Shown here one piece after another: positions 8,112-17,607 of a stretch of DNA of 64,000 nt (its first letter is position 1; every line of letters starts with the position of its first letter). A program made the position numbers and the translations under genes. Source of the DNA: NVTR01 sp036480115 (lineage in GTDB: Bacteria > Pseudomonadota > Alphaproteobacteria > Rhodobacterales > Rhodobacteraceae). The DNA lies in NCBI GenBank assembly GCA_965224795.1, contig CBDDAE010000001.1, positions 930,001-994,000 on the forward strand. The letters run 5' to 3'. Under the pieces are notes generated by a model. The model was given only the letters and a program-made list of their open reading frames with translations. It was not told the origin of the DNA and ran no database searches.

Positions 8112-8336
8112 TTAAGCCGAGACGGCTTCGTCGTTTTCTTGGCCATCGCCCCAAGTATTTGAATTGTTGTTGGCTTCGCTAAGCAAGAACATTCCATAGG
8201 CCAATAGTAGCGCAGTAGTTGTTCCGATGAATGAATAGCTTAGCAGAGCCATTAAAACAGAGCCGCCGGACATAAGGGCCAAAGATGCAGCAGCTGCACC
8301 AAAAACCGTCCCGCTGGCCAAAAATATAATTACCAT
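8112..8336 (-). CDS. Small two-helix membrane protein, unknown
   Basis: This 74-residue protein has hydrophobic stretches at about 2-22 and 27-52 (GGSVLMALLSYSFIGTTTAL) and a short polar, acidic tail containing NNNSNTWGDGQENDE. I do not recognise a family. The ATG is followed by a plausible membrane-insertion segment and preceded by an AGGAACAC ribosome-site-like sequence. It stands alone, about 200 bases downstream of the acyl-CoA synthetase gene on the same strand. It is probably an inner-membrane protein. Confidence 0.6.
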   Translation of the reverse strand: MVIIFLASGTVFGAAAASLALMSGGSVLMALLSYSFIGTTTALLLAYGMFLLSEANNNSNTWGDGQENDEAVSA

Positions 8337-8541
8337 GTGTTCCTCGATAAATCCCCAGAATTAAGCCCGTTCATCCCACCAGCAGTTTGTGGCAAGATTG
8401 GGGCTTTTCGTCGTTGCCTTAGTGACAACTTGCTAAAGATGCCTGCAACAGCGTGATCAAAGCATATATTTGCTTATTAATAGTGAATATTGCACCAAGG
8501 ACCCGCTGCGCAATAAATCGCCTAGATCGCGACCGAACGCG

Positions 8542-10434
8542 TTATTCGTCCGCCCATTCCCACGGTCGGGTAAACTCACCCAGCAAGGAATTCAGTGCAG
8601 ATTCGTCAATGGAACCGGATTTTGAAATACGGGCAACAAGGCCCCGTTTCTTATCTTCGACGACTTCGACAACTTTGGCATTGATGTCCGCTTTGGCCAA
8701 AGCCGCGTTATACACGCGCGTAATTGCGGATTTGCGCAGATCAGGCTTAAAAATCTTCCCAACAGCTGTTTTCGGAAGTTCGGGCATGATTTCAAGGTAT
8801 TTAGGATGCGCTGCGCGTTCATGAATGTTTGCACAGGCAAATTTTAGCAGTTCATCTTCGCTTATCTCAGCGCCGTCCACCAGCTCCACATAGGCACAGG
8901 GCAATTCGCCAGCAAATGCATCGGGTTGACCGATTGCACCAGCAAAAGCCACCGCTTCGTGGCCGGCAAGCGCTTCTTCAATTTCGGCCGGATCAATATT
9001 ATGACCGCCGCGAATAATCAGATCTTTGGCGCGGCCAGTGATCCATAAAAAGCCATCATCATCAATTCGCCCCAAATCACCCGTGCGCAGGTATTTTTGA
9101 TCGGCAAACAGTCCGATGTTCTTTTCGCCCTGGGTATAGGTATGCCCCGGGGAAACGCCCGGGTTAGAAACGCAAATTTCACCCACTTCATCCACAGCCA
9201 TATCTTTATTCACACCACCATCGGGGGCACAATCCAGGATTTTAACGTCAGTATAAGGCAGTGGAAAACCGACAGACCCGATTTTTGGGTCACCGCCAGT
9301 AGGGTTACAGGCGACCAGACAAGTCACTTCGGTCAAACCATAACCTTCTATGATGGTTACCCCTGTGGCCTTTTCAAACCGTTTAAACAGTTCCACCGGC
9401 AAAGGTGCCGAACCAGAAAACGCCGTTTTAATAGATGAGATATCGGCATCAACCGGGCGCTGCATCAAAGCTGAAATTGCTGTTGGTACAATGATAACAA
9501 ACGTGATTTTCCAGCGTTCGATCAGTTTCCAGAAATTATCAAACACTCCGTCGCCGCGATACCCGGCAGGTGTCGGAAACACCACATGTGCGCCCGATGC
9601 GATCATCGCCATGAAAATTACGTGGCAGGCAAAAACATGAAACAACGGCAACGGACAAATAATATTATCTTCCGAAGAGAACAAAAGTTCGTCCCCCAAC
9701 CATCCGTTATAAATCATCCCGTCATAGGTATGCTGTGCCACTTTCGGCATTCCGGTGGTGCCGCCAGTGTGAAAATATGCCGCCACCCTGTCGCCATCAC
9801 TATCATCAAAATCCAAAGTTTTGGACTGACGATCCATTTCCGTATTGAAATTCAACACGTTAGCGCTGTGAGCAACCGGATTTTTAGGCCGTATCAAAGG
9901 AACAATCCAAGATTTCGGCGGCGTCAGATAGCGATGCAGATCAACCTCAAGCACGGTCGTTACATTCGGTGCTAAAGCAACCGCTTCGGCCACTTTTTGG
10001 GCTACGTCGGTTTTTGGGAAAGGCCGCAAGGTTACAACCACCTTGGCACCCGTTTCGCGCAAGATAGAACCAATCTGTTCCGGGTCCATCAACGGATTGA
10101 TCGGGTTTACAATCCCAGCCACGGCTCCACCAATTAGGGTTATGGCTGTTTCATTACAGTTTGGAAGGATATAGGCGACAACGTCCTTTTCACCGATACC
10201 AAGACCTCGAAACAGGTTGGCAGCCTGAGTGGATTTTTGGTGAAACTGTCCCCAGGTAAGGGTCTCCGCTTTGGCTTTAGGCCCACTTTCAATCTGAAAA
10301 GTGATGGCATTGCCATCTCCATGTTTTGCGGCGGTCTGGCTTAAAAAATGATAAAGCGTTTCGGCGGGTTTTCTTTGCGCCCAAAGCATTTCATTTTCAA
10401 TCGCGCGCAAATCCGCATTTTTAGCAAAACCCAT
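8542..10434 (-). CDS. Acyl-CoA synthetase (AMP-binding family)
   Basis: This 630-residue adenylate-forming ligase activates carboxylic or fatty acids to acyl-CoA through an acyl-AMP. The P-loop-like motif FHTGGTTGMPK is at 221-231, GYGLTEVT at 364-371, the TGDLGRIDDDGFLWITGRAKD hinge region near 480 and the C-terminal catalytic Lys in PKTAVGKIFKP. The N-terminal linker ETLTWGQFHQKST is typical of FadD-like acyl-CoA synthetases of roseobacters. The exact substrate cannot be read from the sequence. It is a single gene, with the exporter gene upstream ending 167 bases away. Confidence 0.9.
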   Translation of the reverse strand: MGFAKNADLRAIENEMLWAQRKPAETLYHFLSQTAAKHGDGNAITFQIESGPKAKAETLTWGQFHQKSTQAANLFRGLGIGEKDVVAYILPNCNETAITLIGGAVAGIVNPINPLMDPEQIGSILRETGAKVVVTLRPFPKTDVAQKVAEAVALAPNVTTVLEVDLHRYLTPPKSWIVPLIRPKNPVAHSANVLNFNTEMDRQSKTLDFDDSDGDRVAAYFHTGGTTGMPKVAQHTYDGMIYNGWLGDELLFSSEDNIICPLPLFHVFACHVIFMAMIASGAHVVFPTPAGYRGDGVFDNFWKLIERWKITFVIIVPTAISALMQRPVDADISSIKTAFSGSAPLPVELFKRFEKATGVTIIEGYGLTEVTCLVACNPTGGDPKIGSVGFPLPYTDVKILDCAPDGGVNKDMAVDEVGEICVSNPGVSPGHTYTQGEKNIGLFADQKYLRTGDLGRIDDDGFLWITGRAKDLIIRGGHNIDPAEIEEALAGHEAVAFAGAIGQPDAFAGELPCAYVELVDGAEISEDELLKFACANIHERAAHPKYLEIMPELPKTAVGKIFKPDLRKSAITRVYNAALAKADINAKVVEVVEDKKRGLVARISKSGSIDESALNSLLGEFTRPWEWADE

Positions 10435-10544
10435 TCCCGTATTCTCCCACTTTATTCCGTTGTTGGAATTTATTGTTGGGACAAAGATGCGGGTAATTTG
10501 TGATTATCGCAAGCTTTTGCGGAAACCTAACACCAATTGGCGGC

Positions 10545-10572
10545 AATTGCGGTGTTTTAGGGCGCCGCAATT
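10545..10572 (-). other. Hairpin downstream of the ABC exporter gene
   Basis: AATTGCGG and CCGCAATT form a perfect 8-bp stem around a 12-base loop in the gap between the exporter stop and the acyl-CoA synthetase start. There is no run of T after it on the minus strand, so it may act as an mRNA stabiliser or a rho-linked element rather than an intrinsic terminator. Confidence 0.35.
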
Positions 10573-10601
10573 CTGGGTTTTCATGCCAATTGACTGAAAA
10601 A

Positions 10602-12395
10602 TTAAGCAGCCGCGATGTCAGCTGTGAATTGCAGACGGGCCAGTCGGGCATATAGTCCCCCCTGCGCCACCAGTTCATCATGCTTGCCTTCGGCGACGAT
10701 TTCGCCCTCTTCAAACACCAGAATACGGTCGGCTTTTTTGACGGTCGCAAGCCTGTGGGCGACGATAATAGTGGTTCGGTTTGCGGCCAATCTATCGACT
10801 GCGGTTTGAACCACCTGTTCGTTTTCAGCATCCAGTGCCGAGGTCGCTTCATCCAACAGCAAAATCGGGGCGTCGCGAAGGATAGCCCGGGCAATGGCGA
10901 TGCGTTGCTTTTGGCCCCCCGAAAGCATGACACCGCGTTCCCCAACATAGGTGTCATACCCTTCTGGCAGGGCGCCCAGAAAATCGTGGGCGGCGGCGGC
11001 GCGCGCGGCGTCCTCAATCTCTTGATCAGTAGCCGAAGGGCGTCCAAACCGTATGTTTTCCCGCGCAGATGCGGCGAAAATTACCGCGTCCTGGGGTACC
11101 AATGCCAGTTCCCGGCGATACTCAGAACGCTCCATTTCCCTTAACGGCACGCCGTCAATGCTGATGTTACCTGAGGTCGGATCGTAAAACCGTAATAACA
11201 ACTGTATAATTGTCGACTTCCCTGCCCCGGATGGACCGACCAAGGCTACGGTTTCACCCGGTTTAACGCTAAAACTGACCCCATCCAGTGCTGCAGTTTC
11301 CGGGCGAGACGGGTAGTGGAACGTCACATTCTCAAAAACAATCTCACCAGTCATCGGTTGGCTGACCGGGGTATTTTCATCCAGATCGCTAACGGTGTCC
11401 CGGGCATTCAGCAATTCAACCAACCTTTCGGTGGCCCCGGCCGCCCTTTGCAGCTCTCCCCAGATTTCAGACAGCGCCGCCACAGAACCGGCGACCATAA
11501 TGGCATAAATCAGGAATTGAACCAAAGCGCCCACGCTCATGGTACCCGTCCCCACGTCACGCGCCCCGATCCACAACACCCCAACCACCCCGGAAAATAT
11601 CAGAGCAATAACAATCACTGTCATCAAAGCGCGGGTGCCAATCCGTTTCAAAGCCGCGTCATAGCTAAGCTCTGTCACCTTGGAAAATTCTTCGTTTGTA
11701 GCGTCTTCATGGGAAAATGCCTGAACGGTCTGCACCGATAACAATGCCTCAGACGCTGACCCGCTGGATGCTGCAATCCAATCCTGGTTTTCACGGCTAA
11801 GTACTCGAAGTCGTCGCCCTAAAAATACTATCGGAACAATGACGGCGGGTACAATCAGCAAAACAAGAAGGCTTAGTTTCACCGAAGTGAACAGCATCAA
11901 AACCAACCCGCCCAAAAATATCAACACATTGCGCAACGCGATGGAAACCGACGATCCAATAACCGAAAGTATAAGCGTGGTATCCGTGGTTATCCGGCTT
12001 AGAACCTCACCCGTCATAATTTTTTCATAAAATGCCGGGCTCATGCCTATCATTCGGTTGAACACAGCCTTTCGAATATCGGCCACCACCCGTTCACCCA
12101 ACCGGGTAACCAAATAATAGCGCAAACCGGTGCCAACCGCCAAAAGTCCTGCAATACCAAGTGCCGTAGTAAAATAGGCGTCCAACAGGCCACCCTGTGA
12201 TGCCTGAAACCCATCCACGACGCGGCGAACAGCGATCGGCAACACCAGTGAAATACCCGCGGTTATGACCAGGGCCACTAAGGCCAGTACCAAAATTTTC
12301 CGGTGTGGGCGTACAAATGGCCAAAGCCCGGTTACCGCTCCAATTTGCTTGGATTTTTGCCGTTCTTCTTCCCGTTGAATATTTGGTTGCGCCAT
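10602..12395 (-). CDS. ABC exporter, ATP-binding/permease (MsbA-like)
   Basis: This 597-residue half-transporter fuses a six-helix permease domain (about 20-320) to an ATPase domain. Walker A GPSGAGKS is at about 387-394, followed by the signature LSGGQKQR, Walker B ILLLDEATSALD and the H-loop AHR. It resembles lipid/multidrug exporters of the MsbA/LmrA type; the substrate is unknown. A start 15 codons upstream is possible, but MAQPNIQREE is the natural beginning for this group. It would act as a homodimer in the inner membrane. Confidence 0.9.
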   Translation of the reverse strand: MAQPNIQREEERQKSKQIGAVTGLWPFVRPHRKILVLALVALVITAGISLVLPIAVRRVVDGFQASQGGLLDAYFTTALGIAGLLAVGTGLRYYLVTRLGERVVADIRKAVFNRMIGMSPAFYEKIMTGEVLSRITTDTTLILSVIGSSVSIALRNVLIFLGGLVLMLFTSVKLSLLVLLIVPAVIVPIVFLGRRLRVLSRENQDWIAASSGSASEALLSVQTVQAFSHEDATNEEFSKVTELSYDAALKRIGTRALMTVIVIALIFSGVVGVLWIGARDVGTGTMSVGALVQFLIYAIMVAGSVAALSEIWGELQRAAGATERLVELLNARDTVSDLDENTPVSQPMTGEIVFENVTFHYPSRPETAALDGVSFSVKPGETVALVGPSGAGKSTIIQLLLRFYDPTSGNISIDGVPLREMERSEYRRELALVPQDAVIFAASARENIRFGRPSATDQEIEDAARAAAAHDFLGALPEGYDTYVGERGVMLSGGQKQRIAIARAILRDAPILLLDEATSALDAENEQVVQTAVDRLAANRTTIIVAHRLATVKKADRILVFEEGEIVAEGKHDELVAQGGLYARLARLQFTADIAAA

Positions 12396-12500
12396 GCACT
12401 GTTCCCCTGTCTGTGCTCCACATAGCTTTGCAGGCGGCATGCTTCAAGCACCGCAGGAACAGCAACGGCGTCTGCGGGGAATACTGTGGGATTGGAATGC

Positions 12501-12574
12501 TGGAGCGGGTAGCGGGAATCGAACCCGCACCTTAAGTTTGGAAAACTCGTATGATACCATTTCACCATACCCGC
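12501..12574 (-). tRNA. tRNA-Gly (TCC)
   Basis: On the minus strand this is a 74-nt cloverleaf with CCA. The acceptor is GCGGGTA/TACCCGC, the D-arm contains TGGTGAAATGGTATCA, the anticodon loop is TTTCCAA (anticodon TCC), and the T-arm is GCGGGTTCGATTCCCGC. It is upstream of the ABC exporter gene on the same strand. Confidence 0.97.
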
Positions 12575-12781
12575 CAAGCTTTAACCGGTTATTTGAATGG
12601 CGCTGGATGGTCAAGGATATCAATCAAATTTGTCCTTTGCCGCGGGTCAATTCACCAAATCCTTTTTCGCCAAATTAGCTAAAATTCACGAAAAAGTATC
12701 TTTTGCCTGCTTTCATCAATTTCATTGATCAAATGTGGCGAAAAATTATTGGCGCTAATCATCAACAGGGGCCACTAAAAT

Positions 12782-14491
12782 TTGGCGGATCAGATTTCAC
12801 TTTTGAACGAAAAATATCGCAACCTGTTGTCGATAGCTTTTGGGTTCAGCATTTTCTCAAACCTGCTGAAACTGACCGGCCCGTTGTTTATGCTGCAGGT
12901 CTACGACCGGGTGCTTGGCTCTCGTTCCGTCGAGACGCTGACAGCATTGTTTACCTTGATCACGGTTTTGTTCATTCTGTTTGGGGCCTTGGAATTTGCC
13001 CGCAGCCGGGTGATCGCCAGAATTGGTGTACGCCTTCAAACGGCCATGAATATCCCTGTATTCAATGCGGTTTTACGGGCTTTTGCAAAGAAACAAAACA
13101 CTCTCGGGGCAAGTTCGGCACTACAGGACCTGTCGGCAATCGCTACGTTTTTCGCGTCACCGGTCATTCTAACATTCTTTGACGCCCTTTGGACGCCCAT
13201 ATTTTTTCTGGCAATCTTTACATTTCACCCCCTGCTTGGTTGGCTGTCGGTTTGCGGGGGTGGGGTGTTGGTTCTGGCAGCGTTAAGCAACCAATTCCTT
13301 ACATTTCGCAAGATATCTCTGGCCCAGCAGCAATCAAATACCGCAGCCACCATAGCTGGCCAGATCGAAGCTGGAAGTGATATTATCTTTTCCCAGGCAA
13401 TGGGGACAGCAATGGCCCAACGCTGGCAAAATGAATTGGAAACTGGCAATAGCAATTCCTTGCGCGCCAGTGATATCAATGGGCTTTTCTCTGCATTTAC
13501 CAAATCCTTCCGCCTGTTATTACAATCAGCCATGTTAGCCCTTGGCGCATGGCTGGTTTTGCAAAACGAAATCACGGCCGGGGCGATGATTGCCGGCTCA
13601 ATCCTGATGGGCGCGGCGCTGGCCCCCATTGAACAAGGCATTTCCCAATGGAAAATTGCCCAAAAAGCCCGCATAGGCTGGAAGAATCTTTCAGATTTTC
13701 TGCGGTTACACCCCGAAACGTCCAGCCCTATGGATTTACCAGCGCCCGACGCCAATTTAACGGCCAAAAACATTACATTGTTTTCCCTTTCCGGCGAAAA
13801 ACCTGTTCTTCAAAATGTCAGTTTTGAACTGAACACCGGGGAGGTACTTGGAATTATCGGCAAAAGCGGGTCGGGTAAAACAACGCTTTTACGGGTTCTC
13901 ATGGGATTGCTGGCACCAACCCAAGGTGATGTGCGCCTGGGCGGGGCAACTTTGCAGCAATACAGTTCAGATCAATTGGGCAAGATGGTGGGATACATGC
14001 CCCAGAACACCCAGCTATTTGGTGGCACCGTTGCTGAAAACATAGCCCATATGTCAATGTCACCCGACCCAAAGAGGGTGGCGGCGGCCGCCCAACAGGC
14101 CGGTATACACCAAACTATTATGGCCCTTCCCCAAGGCTATGACACACAGATTACGCCCCATGGATTCCAACTATCGGGGGGCCAAAAACAACGGATTTCC
14201 CTGGCCCGCACCTTGTTTCATGAACCCCTGATCCTGCTGCTGGATGAACCTAGTTCATCTCTGGATGCCCTGGGTTTACAGGCATTGGAAAGCACAATAT
14301 CCAATATGAAAGCCAATGGAAAATCGGTAATAATTGTCGGGCATCGTCCCTCTGCGCTATCACAATGCGACAAACTGCTGGTGCTACAGGACGGTAAGCC
14401 CACAGCCTACGGCCCCCGCGATACTGTGCTTCACCAGACCACCCAAAACGCAGAAGATTCCCTGCGCATTGTGCGGGGGAGCACTTTGTGA
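12782..14491 (+). CDS. Type I secretion ATPase/permease (PrtD/HlyB type)
   Basis: This 569-residue inner-membrane ABC protein is the energising component of a type I secretion system exporting unfolded proteins, often RTX proteins, across both membranes. A permease domain occupies about 10-300. The ATPase has Walker A GKSGSGKT near 359-366, LSGGQKQR near 463-470 and LLLDEPSSSLD near 482. There is no N-terminal C39 peptidase domain, which is the PrtD-like layout. The first in-frame start after a stop is TTG, which I use; RBS evidence is weak. It overlaps the HlyD gene by four bases. Confidence 0.88.
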   Translation: MADQISLLNEKYRNLLSIAFGFSIFSNLLKLTGPLFMLQVYDRVLGSRSVETLTALFTLITVLFILFGALEFARSRVIARIGVRLQTAMNIPVFNAVLRAFAKKQNTLGASSALQDLSAIATFFASPVILTFFDALWTPIFFLAIFTFHPLLGWLSVCGGGVLVLAALSNQFLTFRKISLAQQQSNTAATIAGQIEAGSDIIFSQAMGTAMAQRWQNELETGNSNSLRASDINGLFSAFTKSFRLLLQSAMLALGAWLVLQNEITAGAMIAGSILMGAALAPIEQGISQWKIAQKARIGWKNLSDFLRLHPETSSPMDLPAPDANLTAKNITLFSLSGEKPVLQNVSFELNTGEVLGIIGKSGSGKTTLLRVLMGLLAPTQGDVRLGGATLQQYSSDQLGKMVGYMPQNTQLFGGTVAENIAHMSMSPDPKRVAAAAQQAGIHQTIMALPQGYDTQITPHGFQLSGGQKQRISLARTLFHEPLILLLDEPSSSLDALGLQALESTISNMKANGKSVIIVGHRPSALSQCDKLLVLQDGKPTAYGPRDTVLHQTTQNAEDSLRIVRGSTL

Positions 14492-15798
14492 AATCACAAA
14501 ATGGTCCTGCAAATACTGACGCCAGAATGCCAATTTTCGTTGGTGTTCTTGCCATTGCTCTATTGTTTGCGGGATTGGGTTTTTGGGGTGTAAACGCCCA
14601 AATCGCTGGCGCAATCATTGCCAAGGGAACAGTAGCCTTGGCAACAGATCACCATGTTGTGCAACACCCGGATGGCGGCGTTGTCGACCAAATTTTTACC
14701 CGCAATGGCTCTGCGGTGCGCGCTGGCGACGTTCTTTTGCGATTTGATGACACCTACCTACAATCAGAACTTGCCATTACCGAACAACAATTGCTTGAGA
14801 TATATGCCAGAAAACTGCGGCTGGCGGCGGAAAGGGATCAGCGTAAGATCCTGGAAATCCCATCTCCTTTGTTGTTTGCAAATCTTGATCAATCTTGGGT
14901 GCAATCACAAATTGACGGGCAAAATCGCCTGTTTATTGCCCGACTAAATTCCAGAACCAAAGAAGCCCAACACGTGGCGCAACAACAGACGCAAATAGAA
15001 TATCAAATCCAGGGATTTAACGCGCAAAGCAACGCCCTGTTAAAACAGTTGGACCTGATCAACATGGAAATGGCTGACCAGCAAACCCTGCGGGAACGCG
15101 GGCTTGTTCCTGTTTCGGTCATTCGAAATTTACAGCGCCGCGGCGCCAATCTGGAAGGAGAGCTGGGGCAGTTAACATCGGCCAAGGCACAGGCCAGCGA
15201 GAAAATCGCAGGATTGTCGATCCAAGCATTAAAACGCCAAGATCAATGGCGTGAAGAGGCCATAACCAGAATTCGCGACCTTCGCTACAGTGAAATCGGA
15301 CTGGTAGAAACCCGCACCAGCCTGCTGAAACGACTGGACAGGCTGACAGTGCGCGCGCCGATAACTGGTATCATACACCGCTCATCAATCTCCTCTGCCA
15401 AAACTGTGGTTATCGCGGCGGAACCTATGATGTTGATCATTCCATCCGATCAACCACTGCACATTTCTGCACACATCGACCCGATAAACATTACCCAGAT
15501 TAACGCTGGTCAGGACGCTGTATTACGTTTCCCAACTTTCAATCGCCAAACCGCTCCCGAAGTTGCCGGTCATGTCATTCGGCTTTCCCCCGATACATCC
15601 TTTGATGAAGTCACCGGTTTCGCGTTTTACGAAGTGATCCTGGCCCCGGATATGCAAGATCTGGATGACCAAACGATACAATCGATACGCTCCGGCATGC
15701 CCGTTGAAGTATTTATCAAAACCTCGGAACGTACCCCATTATCCTATCTGCTTCAGCCCTTCGAAAACTACTTTCGCCGGGCATTTCGTGAAGAATAG
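14488..15798 (+). CDS. HlyD-family type I secretion adaptor
   Basis: This 436-residue periplasmic adaptor (membrane fusion protein) links the ABC component to an outer-membrane TolC-type channel. One membrane anchor lies at about 15-35, followed by a lipoyl-like half (HHVVQHPDGGVVDQIF), a long coiled-coil region (about 95-290, rich in Gln, Glu and Leu) and a beta-barrel end with VRAPITGIIHRSS. The GTG start overlaps the ABC stop (GTGA). No TolC homologue and no glycine-rich RTX substrate lie nearby, so both must be encoded elsewhere. Confidence 0.9.
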   Translation: MKSQNGPANTDARMPIFVGVLAIALLFAGLGFWGVNAQIAGAIIAKGTVALATDHHVVQHPDGGVVDQIFTRNGSAVRAGDVLLRFDDTYLQSELAITEQQLLEIYARKLRLAAERDQRKILEIPSPLLFANLDQSWVQSQIDGQNRLFIARLNSRTKEAQHVAQQQTQIEYQIQGFNAQSNALLKQLDLINMEMADQQTLRERGLVPVSVIRNLQRRGANLEGELGQLTSAKAQASEKIAGLSIQALKRQDQWREEAITRIRDLRYSEIGLVETRTSLLKRLDRLTVRAPITGIIHRSSISSAKTVVIAAEPMMLIIPSDQPLHISAHIDPINITQINAGQDAVLRFPTFNRQTAPEVAGHVIRLSPDTSFDEVTGFAFYEVILAPDMQDLDDQTIQSIRSGMPVEVFIKTSERTPLSYLLQPFENYFRRAFREE

Positions 15799-15824
15799 GA
15801 AGGTATAATTCCCCGCGTTTAAAA

Positions 15825-16136
15825 CTAATGGGTCCAAACACTGCGCCGGTTGGTGGCAAAGTTATCTGCATAACCTCCTGGGCGGATGTTTTGTTTGCGC
15901 GATTTTGGTTCAACAACATCTGCCGTGATCCCGTTTTCTTTCGCATAGTCCAGGGCATCCTGCTTAGTATCAAACGACATTCGCACCTGCGTTTGGGTAT
16001 CATCAGACGACGTCCAGCCCATCAACGGATCAAGTTGGCGGCGTGAAGTTGGGAAATATTCCAGAACCCACGACCTGGAATTGGCGGTTCCAGAGGACAT
16101 TGCTGTTCGTGCAGGTTTAAAAATACGTGCGCGCAT
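15825..16136 (-). CDS. ETC complex I subunit, NDUFS4-like
   Basis: This 103-residue protein matches the ETC complex I conserved region family (mitochondrial NDUFS4, 18 kDa). In alphaproteobacteria it is an accessory subunit of the NADH dehydrogenase peripheral arm. Signatures are ARIFKPARTAMSSGTANSR, the tryptophan-containing LMGWTSSDDTQTQV, and FDTKQDALDYAKENG. The gene is separate from the nuo operon, as is common. It is convergent with the HlyD gene, with only 26 bases between them. Confidence 0.92.
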   Translation of the reverse strand: MRARIFKPARTAMSSGTANSRSWVLEYFPTSRRQLDPLMGWTSSDDTQTQVRMSFDTKQDALDYAKENGITADVVEPKSRKQNIRPGGYADNFATNRRSVWTH

Positions 16137-16462
16137 CAGATCCGCCCCATTTGGTTACAAGTTACCACCGCCATACACATTATTTGTTAGCAAGCCAACA
16201 AGCCAGCCACATCACTTGCCAATATTATGATGGAAGGGTGGTTGCCGACCAAAGCACAAGGGAGCGAGGGTGGGTGGTGCTGTGCGCTAGGTCGGCAACC
16301 GATACTGCTGCTTGTCATGGCAGGATAGTTTGTGAGTCTCAGCAAGACAAGAAAATAATCAACTTTAGGTTGTATTAATTAATTGAAAGTTCGCCCTTAG
16401 GGAAATTCCATTTGATAACAACAACTTAATTAAGCAACAACAGCGCCCATTCCTATTGGATA
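16137..16462. other. Intergenic region with a long hairpin
   Basis: No convincing coding frame was found between the NDUFS4-like gene and the DUF1501 gene. The main structure is the stem-loop at 16240-16300, listed separately. The rest is locally AT-rich near the DUF1501 stop (TAATTAATTG and TTAATTAAG runs). Confidence 0.6.
16240..16300. ncRNA. Candidate structured RNA / large inverted repeat
   Basis: GGTTGCCGACC (16240-16250) and GGTCGGCAACC (16290-16300) form a perfect 11-bp stem. Inside it GCACA (16254-16258) can pair with TGTGC (16281-16285), extending the arm around a purine-rich GGGAGCGAGGGTGGG stretch. There is no adjacent T-run for an intrinsic terminator on either strand. It could be a small RNA, an mRNA 3'-end stabiliser or a repeat element; the strand is undetermined. 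Confidence 0.4.
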
Positions 16463-17599
16463 TCAGCCAAATATACCGCGCCCTTCGGGAACAAAGTCAG
16501 GAAACGCGATGGCCGGGTCGAATCCCGGCATTCGATGGCTTAAAACTTCTGCCAGAACGTGGCGATAATCTGTGGTAATCGCCAAATCTGCACCGTCGTC
16601 CAAAGCGTCATTTGATAGCCCGGGCCATTCACCAAACATCTGCCCGCCTTTCACTTCCCCGCCCAAAACCATCATGGCATTGCCAAAGCCATGATCTGTG
16701 CCCCCGGTTTTATTTGCCCGAAGTCGGCGGCCAAATTCGCTCATGACAACCACGGTCACGCGATCACGCGCATCCCCCAGATCACGCCAAAACGCCAAAA
16801 GCGAATTCGATAATGTATTCAGGTTTGTGCTAAATTCTGCTGGCTGGTCTTCATGGGTATCCCAACCCCCAAAATCCACAGTTGCAATTCGCATTCCCAA
16901 ATCCAGCTTTATCGCCTGCGCCACTGTGCGAAATTCTCCAGACAAGTATGATTCCGGATACTCGACACTTGGCGAATAGACTTCAAATTCACCCGTTTCG
17001 CTATTCGTCAGTCGTTTGGACAGAACTTCGCTTAAGGTGATCAGCCGGTCTACGGGGGCCGCCAACAAAGGGTGCGTGCCAAAACCTTCGCGCAACTTCT
17101 TGTTCAGCAAAGGGGCCAAATCACCGCCGCCCGCAATTATCAACTGCTCCAATTCAGATGCCACGGCCACGTCCTTTGACCCCCGAACACTTTCGGGCGC
17201 TGACCCACCAACCGACAATACAGGTAAAATTCCTTCGGGTTGCAACGCCTTCAAACATCGACCAAGCCAACCGCCGGTTCCGGTATTCTTTGACGCCCGC
17301 TCCATTCTGTCTTCGGCGTCAAAATGGCTACGTGTCCCGTCCGTAAGGCCCGCCGCATGTACCACCGCCAATTCACCGGCATTATACAGTTCGGAAAATC
17401 CAGCAGCCTGCGGGTGGAACCGAAAATCAACGTCAGCCGCGGCCCCGGGCATTTCCAGACCAGGCTCATCGCCATGGCGCAACACACGCAACCTTTCCGG
17501 CCTCGCCGCTGCATAATCAGCATCACCTGTGGGCGAAATAATGTTTAATCCATCCGCGCCGCCGCGCAGAAAAACTACTACTAGGGTCGGTTCAGGCAT
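16463..17599 (-). CDS. DUF1501 domain protein
   Basis: This 378-residue protein belongs to the sulfatase-like DUF1501 family. VVVFLRGGADGLNIISP at the start and the C-terminal SEFGRRLRANKTGGTDHGFGNAMMVLGG are the family signatures. The visible start lacks a signal peptide, whereas many homologues have a Tat signal. It directly follows the DUF1800 gene with an 8-base gap, a pairing conserved across many bacteria, so the two proteins probably act together. The biochemical role is unknown. Confidence 0.88.
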   Translation of the reverse strand: MPEPTLVVVFLRGGADGLNIISPTGDADYAAARPERLRVLRHGDEPGLEMPGAAADVDFRFHPQAAGFSELYNAGELAVVHAAGLTDGTRSHFDAEDRMERASKNTGTGGWLGRCLKALQPEGILPVLSVGGSAPESVRGSKDVAVASELEQLIIAGGGDLAPLLNKKLREGFGTHPLLAAPVDRLITLSEVLSKRLTNSETGEFEVYSPSVEYPESYLSGEFRTVAQAIKLDLGMRIATVDFGGWDTHEDQPAEFSTNLNTLSNSLLAFWRDLGDARDRVTVVVMSEFGRRLRANKTGGTDHGFGNAMMVLGGEVKGGQMFGEWPGLSNDALDDGADLAITTDYRHVLAEVLSHRMPGFDPAIAFPDFVPEGRGIFG

Positions 17600-17607
17600 C
17601 TGATCCC

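Noticed and set aside
16127..16378. Plus-strand coding frame in the gap before the DUF1501 gene
   Set aside because: The frame has no ribosome site, no recognisable domain and overlaps the large hairpin; the region is more likely non-coding.
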